Below, in pieces: positions 63,467 through 64,000 of a stretch of 64,000 nucleotides of DNA. The position numbers and the translations under genes were made by a program. A model generated the notes under the pieces. The model did no database searches. It saw only the letters and a list, made by a program, of their open reading frames with translations, and was not told the DNA's origin. The first letter of the stretch is position 1, and the number at the start of each line of letters is the position of its first letter. This DNA is from Marinifaba aquimaris (GTDB taxonomy: Bacteria; Pseudomonadota; Gammaproteobacteria; Enterobacterales; Alteromonadaceae), in the NCBI RefSeq assembly GCF_013328345.1, contig NZ_JABULX010000018.1:1-64000 (forward strand). Reading direction: 5' to 3'.

Positions 63467-64000
63467 TTAACTACCGACCACTTTGTGTGAACGATGGCTT
63501 ATTGCCACTACGGCCGGCCTTGGTGGTAAATCAGGTGAAAAGTCGGGCCAACGTGTGTCTGGGTTTTCTAAGCTGCCATCTTCACCCGGGTGTTGAATGG
63601 CGCAAAAGAGGCTTTTGTTATCTGGCGTAAAAAACGGCCCACATAATTCAGCACCTTTTGGCGTGCGTAAAAATCGCTTGGTTAATCCTCTATCTTCACC
63701 TTCAGTGGCACAGGCCCATAAGCCGTTTGCAATATCAAAGGCTTCACATCCGTCTGTACCTATCCATAAATTGCCTGTGTTATCAAACGCACAGTTATCA
63801 GGGCAGGCTAGCCAACCATCTTGTGTTGTTGCTGGGTGGTAAAAGGTAACCATGCTAGTGGGGTCGCCTGTCAGTAACATTAATTCCCACTTGGCGGTGT
63901 CGAGTTTATGATCGGCATCATCGGCAATAATCTCAATAACCTGTCCAGCTTTATTGTTCGATCTTGGGTTCACACCGTCTGTTTGATGAGGTTTTCTTGC
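63467..64000 (-). CDS. PhoX-family phosphatase, C-terminal part (partial)
   Basis: The last 178 residues or so of a protein that continues past the right edge; the frame is open to base 64000. The segments NPRSNNKAGQVIEI, LWIGTDGCEAFD, CGPFFTPDNKSLFCAIQHPGEDG and DTRWPDF followed by PPRPAVVAI are characteristic of the C-terminus of PhoX (DUF839) alkaline phosphatases, which use Ca2+ and Fe3+ to hydrolyse phosphomonoesters outside the cell. The catalytic N-terminal part and Tat signal would be outside the window. A GTG at 63973 is only an internal Val. Confidence 0.9.
   Translation of the reverse strand, partial: ARKPHQTDGVNPRSNNKAGQVIEIIADDADHKLDTAKWELMLLTGDPTSMVTFYHPATTQDGWLACPDNCAFDNTGNLWIGTDGCEAFDIANGLWACATEGEDRGLTKRFLRTPKGAELCGPFFTPDNKSLFCAIQHPGEDGSLENPDTRWPDFSPDLPPRPAVVAISHRSHKVVGS

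Overview
The window is chromosomal DNA of a marine gammaproteobacterium of the Alteromonadales, most like Colwelliaceae (Colwellia/Thalassotalea type). The grounds are the AT-rich, AAA/TTA-rich codon use, sodium-based bioenergetics (a complete Na+-NQR operon plus a Na+-pumping oxaloacetate decarboxylase), FabV, a PEP-CTERM/PrsT-type pair, a Bacteroides-style hybrid two-component regulator and many small exported proteins. The genus is inference. Almost everything looks like stable chromosome: I see no transposase, phage gene, CRISPR array or replication origin.

Layout. 1-3.4 kb: the tail of a gene ending in a (GAGCCA)12 repeat, a RimJ-like acetyltransferase, a membrane sensor with no output domain, and a cluster of small exported Cys-containing proteins, three of them tandem 371-bp copies encoding identical proteins. 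3.6-8.2 kb: pdxH, then a ferric-iron ABC importer (fbpABC) behind a perfect Fur-type palindrome. 8.3-13.7 kb: a CE4 polysaccharide deacetylase and a four-gene xdhC-mocA-iorA-iorB set for a Tat-exported molybdenum hydroxylase. 13.8-18.9 kb: an M48 lipoprotein protease, dnaK-dnaJ with heat-shock-like promoter sequences, and a DUF3015 protein. 18.9-22.4 kb: a DUF4105/Lnb-like protein overlapping a lipoprotein hydrolase, then one tRNA-Ser and four identical tandem tRNA-Arg(ACG) genes. 22.8-26 kb: oadGAB. 26-31 kb: ampG coupled to a 60-aa membrane protein, an unknown gene, an exported cyclophilin, rlmG, alkB and bolA. 31-36.2 kb: a TRAP transporter operon with a PilZ gene inserted before its binding-protein gene, then fabV. 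36.6-42.4 kb: nqrABCDEF. 42.6-48.5 kb: a 1349-aa hybrid regulator, a CsgG-like lipoprotein with a peptidoglycan-binding-like tail, and a DUF3087-type protein. 48.8-53.4 kb: a Gld-like ABC export operon. 53.8-57.8 kb: a choice-of-anchor-A protein with a variant PEP-CTERM tail and a 917-aa TPR protein of PrsT type. 57.9-64 kb: a 5'-nucleotidase lipoprotein, a helical protein with an internal duplication, a PstS-OmpA hybrid anchored in the inner membrane, a 53-aa exported peptide near a perfect CRP site, an EF-hand protein and the C-terminal part of a PhoX phosphatase.

How the genes fit together. OadGAB and the NQR complex both pump Na+; the TRAP system, which uses a Na+ gradient, imports small acids, probably 2-oxo acids. 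The 58-64 kb end is rich in phosphate and calcium functions (nucleotidase, phosphate-binding-like domain, EF-hand, PhoX). Candidates for less described biology are the tandem small exported proteins (1.6-3.4 kb), the PilZ gene in the TRAP operon, the sensor without output, the PstS-OmpA hybrid with its duplicated-helix neighbour, and the variant sorting tail beside PrsT. Nothing was run: all names rest on motif recognition by eye, and family-level claims need a profile search.
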